DNA from: JACIWG01 sp049969935
Lineage (GTDB): Archaea; Thermoproteota; Nitrososphaeria; JACIWG01
Assembly: GCA_049969935.1 (NCBI GenBank)
Contig: JBMFNX010000004.1
Location: 1 to 64,000, forward strand
DNA: 64,000 nt
Direction: 5' to 3'
A program made the position numbers and the translations under genes. Below, piece by piece: positions 8,274 through 17,454 of this stretch; positions within the stretch are counted from its first letter, which is position 1, and the number at the start of each line of letters is the position of its first letter. Under the pieces are notes generated by a model that saw only the letters and a list, made by a program, of their open reading frames with translations, ran no database searches and was not told the origin of the DNA.

Positions 8274-9827
8274 ATGCGACAACTGGTACACCATGGCGTA
8301 TATGTTCCAGAATACAGGCCTATTGGATTAAGTGTAAAATATAATGGTAGAAGTATTGAACTTGATGCAGAAGCAGAGCAGATGGCTTTAGCTTTTGTTA
8401 AAAAATTTAATACCATATACGTCAAAGACAAGGTTTTTGTAGATAATTTTCTTGAAGATTTCTGTAGAAAGCTTGGAATAGATAAAGTTAACGATTTAAA
8501 TGAGATAGACTGGAGTGAAGTAGAAGATTATATTGTTAAAGAGAAGAAGTTGAAAGAGAATATGGGTAAAGAGGAAAGAAGAAGGCTTACAGAAGAACGT
8601 AAAAGAATCCGTGAAAAGCTTAAGGAAAGATATGGTTACGCAATAGTTGATGGAAAAAGGATAGAGCTACAAAATTGGATTGTTGAACCAGCTGGAATTT
8701 TCATTTCTAAAGGCAGAAACCCCCTTAGAGGAAGGTGGAAAAAGGCGGTCAACCGAAGCGATATAACATTAAATTTGAGTGAGGTGCCAGATGACCTTGA
8801 TAAGGGATGGAAGAATATTGTTTGGAAAAGCGATTGCATGTGGATAGCCTGCTGGAGAAATCCCTTAAACGGTAAAATGAAGTATGTTTGGTTTTCACCC
8901 AAAAGTAGCCTAAGACAGGAGAGGGAGAGAGAAAAATGGGATAAGGCGATAGAGTTGGAGAAAAAGATTAAAGAGGTTGAAGCACACGTAAACAGGAACT
9001 TGAGATCAAGGGATATTTTGAGAAGGAAGGTTGCGACTGTAGTATACTTGATTAAAGAGACAGGAATAAGGGTTGGAGATGAAAGGATTGCTGGAGAAAC
9101 TGGTACAATAGGATGTACAACATTAAGGGCGGAGAATGTGATAGTGGAAAAGGATACAGTCATCTTAGATTTTATTGGAAAAGATTACGTGCATTGGCAT
9201 CGTAAAATAAATTTGCCAAAAAAGGTTTTAAAAAACATTGTTGATTTTATGGAAAAGGCTAAAGATAAGCCTATATTTGATGGAGTAGATTCCAGCAGAG
9301 TTTCAAAGTTTTTACAAGAAGTTGTTCCACACGTGTCAGCTAAAACGTTTAGAACAATGATAGCTGGACAAACTTTCAAGAAAGCGCTTAAAGAGACGAG
9401 AAAAGATTTTGGAAAAAACGAGTTCGAGAGCCTTATAAGGTTCAAATACATTAATTTGGCTGTAGCTAAAAGATTAAATCATAAAAGGAAAGTTCCAGAA
9501 AAGTTTGAGGAAAGGTTGAAGAAGAAGGAGTTGAAGGTTAAAGATAAGGAGCATAAGATTGAAAAAATTTTAAAGGAAATTAAGAATGCAAAGGAGAAAA
9601 GGAGAAGGTTACTGGAGAAGCGTCTGGAAAAGGCGAGGTTAGAGTATAGGAGGGCTTTGCTGGAACTGAAACTTTACAGTGATACAGCTGAATGGAATCT
9701 TAATACTTCACTAACATCATACATTGACCCTAGACTAGTTGTTGAGTATGCGAGAAAGAATAGGGTTCCTATTGAAAGAATATATTCAAAAAGTCTTAGA
9801 GAAAAGTTTAGTTGGACAATAAAATAG
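8274..9827 (+). CDS. Type IB DNA topoisomerase, eukaryote-like
   Basis: This 517-residue protein matches the core and C-terminal parts of eukaryotic topoisomerase I, which relaxes supercoils through a 3'-phosphotyrosine link. The catalytic set is complete: arginine in ETGIRVGDER, lysine in GKDYVHWHRK, arginine in AKTFRT, histidine in LNHKRKVP, and the nucleophile tyrosine 483 in TSYIDPRLVVEY near the end. A charged coiled-coil linker (about 395-455) separates core and tyrosine domain as in the human enzyme. The long N-terminal extension of eukaryotes is absent. Such genes are known from Thaumarchaeota and relatives, making this the best lineage marker in the window. Confidence 0.93.
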   Translation: MRQLVHHGVYVPEYRPIGLSVKYNGRSIELDAEAEQMALAFVKKFNTIYVKDKVFVDNFLEDFCRKLGIDKVNDLNEIDWSEVEDYIVKEKKLKENMGKEERRRLTEERKRIREKLKERYGYAIVDGKRIELQNWIVEPAGIFISKGRNPLRGRWKKAVNRSDITLNLSEVPDDLDKGWKNIVWKSDCMWIACWRNPLNGKMKYVWFSPKSSLRQEREREKWDKAIELEKKIKEVEAHVNRNLRSRDILRRKVATVVYLIKETGIRVGDERIAGETGTIGCTTLRAENVIVEKDTVILDFIGKDYVHWHRKINLPKKVLKNIVDFMEKAKDKPIFDGVDSSRVSKFLQEVVPHVSAKTFRTMIAGQTFKKALKETRKDFGKNEFESLIRFKYINLAVAKRLNHKRKVPEKFEERLKKKELKVKDKEHKIEKILKEIKNAKEKRRRLLEKRLEKARLEYRRALLELKLYSDTAEWNLNTSLTSYIDPRLVVEYARKNRVPIERIYSKSLREKFSWTIK

Positions 9828-9832
9828 CGTTA

Positions 9833-10948
9833 CTATGAAACAGGTTCATAAACTATGCCCAGCTTTCTAGCATAAGAATATGCTTCACGCATTTCCTCTG
9901 ATGAAACACGCCTATAAAGGGACTTATACTTTTGCGGAAACCTTTCAACAAGATAATCTGGATGATATTGGGCCATTATGTTTACCAAAACATTCGGAAT
10001 ATTTTCTGAAATCCATTTCAAGACAGGTTTTGTACAACATTCAATGTGTCCAGGTAAGACAAGATGTCTTATAATCATGTCACCGTTCTCGTATGCTATC
10101 AAATGATTTCTCGAAACTATTTCAAAATAGTTGTCGACCTTAGAAAGCGATTTCGCACAAACATTATTACCATACTTAAAGTCTGGAAGCCAAATGTCTA
10201 TCACCTCAGACAAGAGTTTCATCGATTCAATAGAACAGTACATGTTACTGTTCCACAACTGTGCAATATTATATTTCAAAAGCCCCATAGACTCTAATAT
10301 TTTATGCAAGTTCGGTGTAGGCTCACCCCCAACATAATTTATGTTTGGCGCACCACCATCTTTAAGCTCCTCACAGATTAGAGACAACATTTTTGGAGAA
10401 ACTTCAGCACCATTGTTAGGATTAGATGAGATATCCCAGTTTTGGCAATAAACACATGGGCCAAAATTGCATCCTGCAAAGAAAATTGTGCCAGAGCCAC
10501 CACGCCCTATAAGTGGACCCTCTTCACCAAAATGATGGAACCAAGTTGCAACCTTGGGCACATATCCTACACCACAAAAGCCTTTAGATCCAGCCTTTCT
10601 GTTAACAGAACATCTACGTTCACATAGCACACAATGTTCTATAAGCCTTTCAGCCAATTCTATCTTAAGGTCCAAAAAGTTTGGTGAAACAGATTTCTCA
10701 AAATCTATCTTTTCAGAACCATCAACAATATTCTTATATAACTTTAGAAAGGAGCTTCTAGCCTTCTCATGCAGAATCCAAAGCTCATCTTCACTTAAAC
10801 CATTGAAATCTTCAACTTGAACATTTTTACAGATCAAAAATTTTGCAGGACGTTCACCTAACATAACACGCCTATACCATGAAAGCCTACGCTTCACTTC
10901 CTCATCATACCATACTGTTTCAGCATCAGGCCTAAAAACCCAAATCAT
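9833..10948 (-). CDS. Radical SAM protein, PflX/PflA-activating-enzyme-like
   Basis: This 371-residue protein has an N-terminal cysteine cluster (CVLCERRC, then GFCGVG) followed by a radical SAM core with the cluster motif in GCNFGPCVYCQNWDIS and a glycine-rich YVGGEPTP. These are marks of the PflX family, homologous to activating enzymes of glycyl radical enzymes, though no partner enzyme lies nearby. The cluster motif reads CX4CX2C rather than the usual CX3CX2C; I checked this against the bases. It lies 5 bp from the convergent topoisomerase gene. A TATA box 27 nt before ATG 10948 supports the start. Substrate unknown. Confidence 0.75.
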   Translation of the reverse strand: MIWVFRPDAETVWYDEEVKRRLSWYRRVMLGERPAKFLICKNVQVEDFNGLSEDELWILHEKARSSFLKLYKNIVDGSEKIDFEKSVSPNFLDLKIELAERLIEHCVLCERRCSVNRKAGSKGFCGVGYVPKVATWFHHFGEEGPLIGRGGSGTIFFAGCNFGPCVYCQNWDISSNPNNGAEVSPKMLSLICEELKDGGAPNINYVGGEPTPNLHKILESMGLLKYNIAQLWNSNMYCSIESMKLLSEVIDIWLPDFKYGNNVCAKSLSKVDNYFEIVSRNHLIAYENGDMIIRHLVLPGHIECCTKPVLKWISENIPNVLVNIMAQYHPDYLVERFPQKYKSLYRRVSSEEMREAYSYARKLGIVYEPVS

Positions 10949-10970
10949 ACACCAGAAAATTGGTAGAAGT

Positions 10971-10980
10971 TATATAAAAA
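10971..10980 (-). promoter_or_regulatory. TATA box of the PflX-like gene
   Basis: TTTTTATATA on the minus strand is centred 27 nt before ATG 10948. The 155-bp spacer to 11104 also serves the rightward zinc-ribbon gene, which has TTTTTTAAG at 11062-11070 and a GGTG ribosome-site-like motif at 11093-11096. Confidence 0.5.
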
Positions 10981-11103
10981 TTCTAAGTGCTGATCCAATT
11001 TTATCATATAAAATTTTTACCAAAATGCTGTTCACAAAACCAGATTGGCAGTGATTGTCAACCTTTTTTAAGAAGTTTAAGAAAGGTTTAGTTGGTGTAG
11101 AAT

Positions 11104-11304
11104 ATGGTGGAAAGGTGCCCAGAATGTGGGGCCATAATGTCATATGAGATTTCCACTAAAAATTATCTTTGCAAATCGTGCGGATTATATGCTACAAAAG
11201 AGCAGCTTGAAGAATTGCGTGAAAAAAAGAGGCAGTCTGATGAAAAGGATAAGAAAAAGAGGCAGCAGAGTGAAATTTTAAGCTGGTGGCTTTCTAAAAA
11301 ATAG
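11104..11304 (+). CDS. Small zinc-ribbon protein
   Basis: This 66-residue protein has a CPECG knuckle at residues 5-9 and a CKSCG knuckle at 23-27, making a four-cysteine zinc ribbon, followed by a highly charged Lys/Glu/Asp helix. Proteins like this often bind nucleic acid or a ribosomal or transcription partner, but the target is unknown. It is 6 bp upstream of the CinA-like gene and probably co-transcribed with it. The start has GGTG seven bases upstream. Confidence 0.7.
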   Translation: MVERCPECGAIMSYEISTKNYLCKSCGLYATKEQLEELREKKRQSDEKDKKKRQQSEILSWWLSKK

Positions 11305-11310
11305 TGGTAG

Positions 11311-12096
11311 ATGATGGACTGTAGGAACGTTTGTAGGATAGTATGTATTGGGAATGAACTTCTTATAGGAGAAGTTGTTAATACTAATGCAACATATATT
11401 GCCAGGAATCTGAATAGAAGAGGATATTTTGTAGACAGAATATTATGCATTAGAGACGAATATGATGAAATTTCATGGTCAATCAATGAAGCGATGAAGG
11501 ATGGTGTTAATTACCTGTTTTTGACTGGTGGACTGGGGCCAACATATGATGATATAACAATGGAGAGTGTGGCGAAAACTCTGGGGCTAGAGCTTGTCCT
11601 CCATCCTGAAACATTGAGAAAGCTGGAGGAACGTGCTAAGGCAAGAGGACACCCTTTAGCTGAAGCAAGCAAGAAGATGGCTTACGTGCCAAAAGAGGGT
11701 AGGATAATACCTAACAGTAGGGGTGTAGCACCAGGTGTTGACATTAGCGTAAATGGGCTTAGAATATTCATATTACCTGGAGTACCCTCAGAAATGAAGA
11801 GTATGATAAGAGAGTATGTTCTTAAAGTATTACCTAACCTTGGAAAATATTATGAGAAAAAGTTGGTGGTTGAAGGTGTAGGCGAATCATGGCTTGCTGA
11901 CACCGTAAAAGAGATTGCGAAAAAGTATACGGACATATATTTGAAGACGCATCCGAGACCATATAGGGGAAAATATAGGCTAATAGTGCACATATACGTT
12001 AGAAATACACAGTCGCCTGAGGCAATAGAGCATGTGAAGGATGCAGTAAAGGTGATTGAGCAAAAGTTTGGACAGTATTTGAAGAATATAAAATAG
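11311..12096 (+). CDS. CinA-like / molybdopterin-binding-domain protein
   Basis: This 261-residue protein carries the MoaB/Mog-type fold of the CinA family, with the signature TGGLGPTYDDITME near residues 71-84 and an early GNELLIGEVVNTNA. In bacteria the linked C-terminal domain is NMN deamidase; archaeal members like this one lack it, so the nucleotide-pyrophosphatase-like or molybdopterin-binding activity is uncertain. It begins at ATG 11311 right after the zinc-ribbon gene and ends 44 bp before the GPN GTPase. Confidence 0.78.
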   Translation: MMDCRNVCRIVCIGNELLIGEVVNTNATYIARNLNRRGYFVDRILCIRDEYDEISWSINEAMKDGVNYLFLTGGLGPTYDDITMESVAKTLGLELVLHPETLRKLEERAKARGHPLAEASKKMAYVPKEGRIIPNSRGVAPGVDISVNGLRIFILPGVPSEMKSMIREYVLKVLPNLGKYYEKKLVVEGVGESWLADTVKEIAKKYTDIYLKTHPRPYRGKYRLIVHIYVRNTQSPEAIEHVKDAVKVIEQKFGQYLKNIK

Positions 12097-12140
12097 TTTC
12101 TAAAAACTTTATATGAATCTTTAAGGTTTCGGAATAGAAT

Positions 12141-12899
12141 ATGTATATAATATTTTTAACTGGAACAGCTGGTTCAGGAAAATCTACTCTCACATCAGTT
12201 TTAAAGAAATGGTATGAGGAAAGAGAATCTTATGCTATAACATTAAACTTGGACCCAGGCGCTATTAAGCTTCCCTATGAACCTGATGTCGACATACGAC
12301 AGTACATTGACGTTCAAGAAATAATGGAAGAATATGAGCTTGGGCCAAATGGTGCCATGGTCGCCGCATCAGACCTTATAGCAGTAAACTTGGAAAAGGT
12401 TAAAGAGGAAATTGAAGAATATAAGGCTGACTATGTTATAGTCGATACACCTGGACAGCTTGAACTATTTGCTTTCAGAGAAAGCGGACCCTATGTTGCA
12501 CATAACCTGAGTGGAGAAAACAGGGTTGTACTTTTCCTATTCGACTTTACCATATCATCAACACCATTCAATTTTCTTTCCACAGCCCTATTATATAATT
12601 CGCTAAAGCTTAGATTGAACCTACCACAAATACCCGTGCTAACAAAGATTGACATGAACCGTAGAATGGCTAAAAAGATCATGGACTGGTGCACAGACCC
12701 ACATGCTCTAGAAAAGGATATTCTGATGGAAAAGGAGGGAGAAAGATATCTTTTGGCTACCGAAATATTTAGAGCATTTTCAAGACTCTCACTAATACCT
12801 GTACCAGTACCTGTTTCATCAATAACATGGGATGGGATGCTAAATCTTGGTTCAGCAATAGCGAACATCCTAAGAGGGGGGGAAGAGTATAGTGAATAG
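12141..12899 (+). CDS. GPN-loop GTPase
   Basis: This 252-residue GTPase has Walker A GTAGSGKST near residues 8-16, the family-defining Gly-Pro-Asn loop in GPNGAM near 73-78, G3 motif DTPGQLELF near 101-109, and LTKIDM as the base-specificity motif. GPN GTPases act as dimers; eukaryotic relatives assist assembly and nuclear import of RNA polymerase II. The archaeal role is not settled but probably concerns assembly of a large complex. Starts at ATG 12141. Ends before an AT-rich spacer. Confidence 0.9.
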   Translation: MYIIFLTGTAGSGKSTLTSVLKKWYEERESYAITLNLDPGAIKLPYEPDVDIRQYIDVQEIMEEYELGPNGAMVAASDLIAVNLEKVKEEIEEYKADYVIVDTPGQLELFAFRESGPYVAHNLSGENRVVLFLFDFTISSTPFNFLSTALLYNSLKLRLNLPQIPVLTKIDMNRRMAKKIMDWCTDPHALEKDILMEKEGERYLLATEIFRAFSRLSLIPVPVPVSSITWDGMLNLGSAIANILRGGEEYSE

Positions 12900-13000
12900 C
12901 AGTTCAAATAAAACGTTATTAATGTTTAATGAAAAATTTTATATTTTAAAACCAAATAATTTATTTATTAATCTTTGATGGGTTATGGTAAGGACCCTGT

Positions 13001-13858
13001 TTGGAGCCGGCAACAAAAATTCTAGAGATAACAGAGAATATACAGCAGCTCTTTAATAGAAAAAGGGGGCTTGTAAGCGAATTTAATAGACTAAAAAGTA
13101 GACTGGAAGAGTTAAGCGAAAATATAAAGTTTAATAAAAGAAAACTAAATGATCTTTTTCTAAAAAGGGAAGAATTGGACAAACGTTTCAATGAACTTGT
13201 TGACGAAAAGAAAAAGCTTATTGAGGAAAAGAACGAGATAAGAAGTGCATTAAATAAAAAGCTTTCATCTTTCAGAGAATCAGGTAAAAAGGTGAGTTTA
13301 GAGGAGATAACTAACCTAGAAAAAAGGCTTGAGAGTATAGAGTGGAAGCTTCAGACTGAGCCGAAGGCTAAGGGTATGGAGCTAAAATATGCTGAGGAAG
13401 CTGATAGGTTAAGGAGAGAGTTGGCTAAAAAGAAGAAGGCGCTTGAGACAGATAATGAGATAAAAAGGTTAAAGGATGAACTTGAAGCACATGATAGGAA
13501 AATTGATGAAATAAACAATCAAATTGATGAAGTGAAAAAGAATATAGATGGTTTAAAGAATGAAATAAGGCAGGTTAAGGAAGTGCTTAGCACATACATT
13601 AACCAAGAAAAAGAGTATTATGATAACATTACATTACTTCAGAGCGAGATTGAAAAGGTTCAATCTGAAATCAATAAACTAAGTGCACAGAAAAAAGAAG
13701 TCGCTTACAAGATTAGAGAGAAAGAGAATGCAGCATATAATAGGCTTCTAGCAAAAAGAAAACAGGAGGTTAAAGAGGAGATAAGGAAGAAGCTGGAGAG
13801 GGGAGAGAGTCTAACTTTCCAGGAACTACAGCTACTCTATGAAGACGAGAACGAATAA
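13001..13858 (+). CDS. Long coiled-coil protein, COG1340 type
   Basis: This 285-residue protein is almost entirely heptad-rich, with very high Lys/Glu content from about residue 10 to 265 and a short conserved tail (LERGESLTFQELQLLYED). Archaeal proteins of this type are widespread, often next to ribosome-linked or GTPase genes. They have no catalytic motif. It probably acts as a scaffold or tether. The start is TTG 13001; the upstream GGTAAGG could be a ribosome site. The A/T-rich spacer 12900-13000 holds TATA-like blocks but no gene. Confidence 0.7.
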   Translation: MEPATKILEITENIQQLFNRKRGLVSEFNRLKSRLEELSENIKFNKRKLNDLFLKREELDKRFNELVDEKKKLIEEKNEIRSALNKKLSSFRESGKKVSLEEITNLEKRLESIEWKLQTEPKAKGMELKYAEEADRLRRELAKKKKALETDNEIKRLKDELEAHDRKIDEINNQIDEVKKNIDGLKNEIRQVKEVLSTYINQEKEYYDNITLLQSEIEKVQSEINKLSAQKKEVAYKIREKENAAYNRLLAKRKQEVKEEIRKKLERGESLTFQELQLLYEDENE

Positions 13859-13870
13859 TTTTTGGGAAAA

Positions 13871-13881
13871 AAATATATTTT
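13871..13881 (+). promoter_or_regulatory. TATA box of the cobalamin adenosyltransferase gene
   Basis: AAATATATTTT is centred 27 nt before GTG 13903. This distance supports the GTG as a leaderless start; the ATG two bases earlier is immediately followed by a stop. Confidence 0.5.
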
Positions 13882-13902
13882 GCCTTACACAGATCTTTTT
13901 AT

Positions 13903-14439
13903 GTGAAAAGATATAGACTGGATAAAGGATACGTGCATATTATTACTGGAGAAGGGCCTGGTAAGACGACATCAGCCTTTGGAATTGCAGCAAGAGCGCT
14001 TGGAAGAGGGTTAAAGGTCTGTGTCATACAGTTTTTGAAAAGGAAGATTTCGGGTGAAATCCTTTTTTTTAGAAAATGCTCAAAAAATATTGTTATCAAA
14101 CAGTTTGGAACAGCATCTTTTGTTAGAAAGGGCATTGTTGGACCGGAGGATATAAAACTTGCAGAAATGGGATTAGATTATGCAAAAAGGCAGGTTATGT
14201 CAGGCAAATTTGATCTAGTTATTTTGGATGAAATAAATGTGGCATTATATTTTGGCCTCTTAAAGGTTGAGGACGTGATATCATTAATAAATTCGCGACC
14301 AAAAAATGTGGAGCTAATTTTGACTGGAAGAAACGCGCCTCAAGAATTATTTGATTATGCAGACTATTTGATTAAAATAGAGGCAATAAAGCATCCATTT
14401 GTTAGGGGAGAGGCAGCTCGAAAGGGTATAGAATTTTAG
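13903..14439 (+). CDS. Cob(I)yrinic acid a,c-diamide adenosyltransferase
   Basis: This 178-residue P-loop protein is of the CobA/CobO/BtuR family, which transfers the adenosyl group of ATP to cob(I)alamin or its precursor. The P-loop GEGPGKTT is at residues 15-22, DLVILDEINVAL near 107-118 is the Walker B region, and the tail HPFVRGEAARKGIEF is typical. The gene indicates that the cell makes or salvages adenosyl-cobamide. No other corrin gene lies in the window. GTG start supported by TATA spacing. Confidence 0.9.
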   Translation: MKRYRLDKGYVHIITGEGPGKTTSAFGIAARALGRGLKVCVIQFLKRKISGEILFFRKCSKNIVIKQFGTASFVRKGIVGPEDIKLAEMGLDYAKRQVMSGKFDLVILDEINVALYFGLLKVEDVISLINSRPKNVELILTGRNAPQELFDYADYLIKIEAIKHPFVRGEAARKGIEF

Positions 14440-14495
14440 ATTCTCCTGCAAACCTTACGTTTTTAAAGTTTTTAATTTAAGATAACGTATCTTGT

Positions 14496-15650
14496 TTGAT
14501 GGCAGCAAATAGACGTGAAGGGTTACTGGTACTATGTGTGGACAGAGATAATGACCTATATCATAAGACTGGAATTTCTTCGCCAATAATTGGGAGAAGT
14601 GAATGCTTGAAGGCTGCAGAATCGCTTGCAATAGCTGATCCCGAAGAAGCTGATGCGAACGCAATATTTGCAGCTATAAAAGAATATGATAACCTTATTT
14701 CAAAAGGAGTTAAGGCTGAGATCGCGATTGTGACTGGAACATTTGAAGGAGGTATTGAAGCTGACATGAAGATAAGACGTGAAATGAGCATGATTCTAGA
14801 ACGTTATAAAATAGAGGGTGTAATCTTTGTCAGCGATGGTGTCGAAGACGAGATCCTGGTTCCAGTAATACAGTCCCTCGCGCCGATTGTATCCGTTAAA
14901 AGAATTGTTATAAAGCATAGTGGGAGTGTCGAAGAATCTTATATGATTATTGGAAGATATCTTAAGATGCTTGTATTTGATCCAAGATATTCAAAATACT
15001 TTCTTGGATTACCTGGAATATTTCTATTAATATTTGCCACATTAATCTACTTTAACTTGGTTTCAGAGGCTTTGATAGGAGCCCTCTTCTTTCTAGGAAT
15101 AATTTTTATTATTAGAGGATTTGGTGTAGATAAGACTGTTGGACAGGTTAGGAGGCTAACACCCTCAAGCTATATAAGAATCTTTTCAATTTTCGGAATG
15201 CTTATAATGTTTGTTATAGCATTTTATAGGGGATTTGTAGGCTTAGGCAATACTCTAGAATTTAAGACTGTAATCTTGGATCCATCACAGCTTCTAGAGA
15301 AGCTTCCTTTCCTCTTGGGAGTCTTTATAGAAAATGCTCTACTGTTCATATGGTCTGGTGCTGGAATATATTATGTTGGACACATACTTTATTCTCTCAT
15401 AAGAGGTACAGTGTATAGGGTTTTCAGGTACACGGTTGGAATTGTAACACTTGTACTACTCTATTTTCCATTTCTGGAACTTTCTCAGGTTCTAAAAGAC
15501 CCTAATAGGAACCCGTTTTCAGTTGTTTCAACAATCTTAATAGGCTTGTCACTACTTTTTGTTCTAATCTCCTTCACATATATTAGGGTGAGTGAGAAGA
15601 GGAAGAGATCAGATGTTAAGGAAGATTCTGGAAATAGTGGGAGTTTATAA
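14496..15650 (+). CDS. DUF373 family membrane protein
   Basis: This 384-residue protein has a soluble N-terminal half (about 1-165) containing the DUF373 pattern LLVLCVDRDND and ATADPEE-like ALAIADPEEADAN, followed by six hydrophobic helices (near 170-190, 195-212, 225-245, 268-295, 305-323, 338-357) and a short charged tail. The function of the family is unknown; it is restricted mainly to archaea. Start is TTG 14496 or ATG 14499. Its 3' end overlaps the cis-prenyltransferase gene, so the two are probably translated together and may share a role in lipid-carrier handling. Confidence 0.75.
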   Translation: MMAANRREGLLVLCVDRDNDLYHKTGISSPIIGRSECLKAAESLAIADPEEADANAIFAAIKEYDNLISKGVKAEIAIVTGTFEGGIEADMKIRREMSMILERYKIEGVIFVSDGVEDEILVPVIQSLAPIVSVKRIVIKHSGSVEESYMIIGRYLKMLVFDPRYSKYFLGLPGIFLLIFATLIYFNLVSEALIGALFFLGIIFIIRGFGVDKTVGQVRRLTPSSYIRIFSIFGMLIMFVIAFYRGFVGLGNTLEFKTVILDPSQLLEKLPFLLGVFIENALLFIWSGAGIYYVGHILYSLIRGTVYRVFRYTVGIVTLVLLYFPFLELSQVLKDPNRNPFSVVSTILIGLSLLFVLISFTYIRVSEKRKRSDVKEDSGNSGSL

Positions 15651-16395
15651 GGTTTACGAGTACTGGTTAAGTAAGCAGATATATGGAAAACCTGTGCCAT
15701 CACATGTAGGACTAATATTGGATGGAAATAGGAGGTGGGCGGCTACAAGAGGATTACCTCCACATGTCGGCCACGAGTTTGGAGCAAAAGTCGCTGAAAA
15801 GGTTTTGAAGTGGGCCAAAAGTTTAGGAATAAAGACCATGACATTGTACGTGCTTTCCACAGAGAATTTGAAAAGAGACCCTGTCGAAGTTGAACACATA
15901 ATATCTTTGACTGAAGAGTATATTTCAAAGATAAGAGATAGTAGAGAGGTTCATGAAAACAGGGTTAAGATCAAGTTTATTGGCAAGATTGAACTCCTTC
16001 CTGAAAAGATACAGAAGCTAATAAGAGAGGCTGAGGAAGCTACAAAAGAATATGATTCATTTTTCTTGAACATAGCCATGGCATATGGTGGAAGGCAGGA
16101 GATCGTAGACATGGTTAAGAGTGTGGCAAAGGATGTATTAGAGTCAAAGATAAAGGTAGAGGATATAGATCAGCAGTTGATTTCAAGATACCTTTACACT
16201 TCACATCTTCCAAATCCTGAACCGGACATGATCATAAGAACTTCTGGAGAGGAAAGGTTAAGCGGATTTCTTCTATGGCAGAGCGCATACAGTGAGCTCA
16301 TATTTTTTGACGTTTACTGGCCTGATTTTAGAAAAATTGATTTGATGAGGGCAATAAGAATCTATCAGAAGAGGAGTAGAAGGTTTGGGCTATGA
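15613..16395 (+). CDS. uppS: cis-Prenyltransferase (undecaprenyl/dehydrodolichyl diphosphate synthase)
   Basis: The enzyme condenses isopentenyl diphosphates in cis to make the long polyprenyl carrier for glycan transfer. The signature HVGLILDGNRRWA, holding the catalytic aspartate, lies near residues 31-43, and YVLSTENLKRDP and IIRTSGEERLSGFLLWQ follow. I prefer ATG 15613 (260 residues) because a GA-rich ribosome-site-like stretch precedes it; GTG 15592 would add seven residues. It overlaps the end of the DUF373 gene by 38 bp and the convergent PurM-like gene by 6 bp. Confidence 0.9.
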   Translation: MLRKILEIVGVYKVYEYWLSKQIYGKPVPSHVGLILDGNRRWAATRGLPPHVGHEFGAKVAEKVLKWAKSLGIKTMTLYVLSTENLKRDPVEVEHIISLTEEYISKIRDSREVHENRVKIKFIGKIELLPEKIQKLIREAEEATKEYDSFFLNIAMAYGGRQEIVDMVKSVAKDVLESKIKVEDIDQQLISRYLYTSHLPNPEPDMIIRTSGEERLSGFLLWQSAYSELIFFDVYWPDFRKIDLMRAIRIYQKRSRRFGL

Positions 16396-17382
16396 AAAAA
16401 TCTTCTTGAGACGCCACAGTTCGTCAACTGGACTTTTTTTGACAACAACATTTCTTTCCCTTCTAGCAATAAGCCGTTCACCTTTACTAAAGTAGCCTAT
16501 ACTGGAAACTTTTACACCATTCTTTTCTAACTCTTCTTTCACATAAATTTCACCTTTAGGGTCCACTGCCATCAATAATACACCTGAACTGATCAGCTTT
16601 AGCGGGTCCACATTTAATATTCTACAAATTTTTTTAGTCTCTTCTGCAACAGGAATCTTTTCAGCGTAAACTTTAAAGCCAAGGTTTGAGGCAACACTCA
16701 TTTCATATATTCCTCCAACCACGCCACCTTCAGTGGGATCATGCATTGCATGAACATATCCTGTTGAAAAGGCTGTTTCAGCTTCTTTTACAACACTAAT
16801 TTCTTTAATCATGTTTAAAGCATTCTTTAAAGTCCCACTGTCTATACTGGTAAGATGGTTCATGTATTCTCTTGCAAGTATACTTGTACCTTCTAGGCCA
16901 GCACATTTAGTCATCATGATCACATCACCTTCCACAGCATTTCTTGCTGTAACATACTTTTCTGCGAAAGTGAATGCTGTTACAACAAGAATAGTGTTCT
17001 CGATTCCTTTGACGACTTCACTGTGGCCGCCTACAACCATAATATCCAATAGCTTGCACGCCTCATCCACGTCCTTAGAAATCTTCTTTATCGAAGAAGG
17101 TTTTTCATGATCTGATAAGAGTATAACGTTTACAACAAATTTTGGCCTATTACCGCTTGTTGCAACATCGTTCGCGTTCACGTTAATCGCATACCATCCA
17201 ATATCTTTTGAAACACCAGTTATGGGGTCAGTTGAAACTATCATAAACTTGTTCGAGCACCTTATTACAGCAAAATCGACACCTATGCCAGCTGACTCTA
17301 CAACATCTTCATGCCTAACTCCAAAGTATGGGAAAACATATTTTTTTAACAGGTTTTCACCAAGTTTACCGTATGTTTTCAC
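16390..17382 (-). CDS. AIR-synthase-related (PurM/HypE superfamily) protein
   Basis: This 330-residue protein shows the PurM-like fold: an N-terminal half with DPITG and NVNANDVATSGNRPKF, typical of ATP and substrate loops in HypE, ThiL and SelD, then VVGGHSEV, and a C-terminal half with MHDPTEGGVVGGIYEM. This last motif is closest to HypE-type proteins, but no hydrogenase genes are present. It is therefore called a family member of unknown substrate. It is transcribed away from purA and ends 6 bp inside the cis-prenyltransferase gene. Confidence 0.75.
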   Translation of the reverse strand: MKTYGKLGENLLKKYVFPYFGVRHEDVVESAGIGVDFAVIRCSNKFMIVSTDPITGVSKDIGWYAINVNANDVATSGNRPKFVVNVILLSDHEKPSSIKKISKDVDEACKLLDIMVVGGHSEVVKGIENTILVVTAFTFAEKYVTARNAVEGDVIMMTKCAGLEGTSILAREYMNHLTSIDSGTLKNALNMIKEISVVKEAETAFSTGYVHAMHDPTEGGVVGGIYEMSVASNLGFKVYAEKIPVAEETKKICRILNVDPLKLISSGVLLMAVDPKGEIYVKEELEKNGVKVSSIGYFSKGERLIARRERNVVVKKSPVDELWRLKKIFS

Positions 17383-17454
17383 ATTATATGCTATAAAGTA
17401 TAATGGTTTTAACCTTTATATTATAAATTTACTCAGCCAAAGAGATGTTGGAAA

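Noticed and set aside
8636..9163. Long minus-strand open frame inside the topoisomerase gene
   Set aside because: It is the reverse of a highly conserved enzyme, is Ser/Leu/Phe-rich as antisense frames are, and has no start signals.
16390..17382. HypE of hydrogenase maturation
   Set aside because: The MHDPTEGG motif is shared, but no hydrogenase or other hyp gene is near and the C-terminal cysteine of HypE is absent; kept as a PurM-superfamily protein of unknown role.
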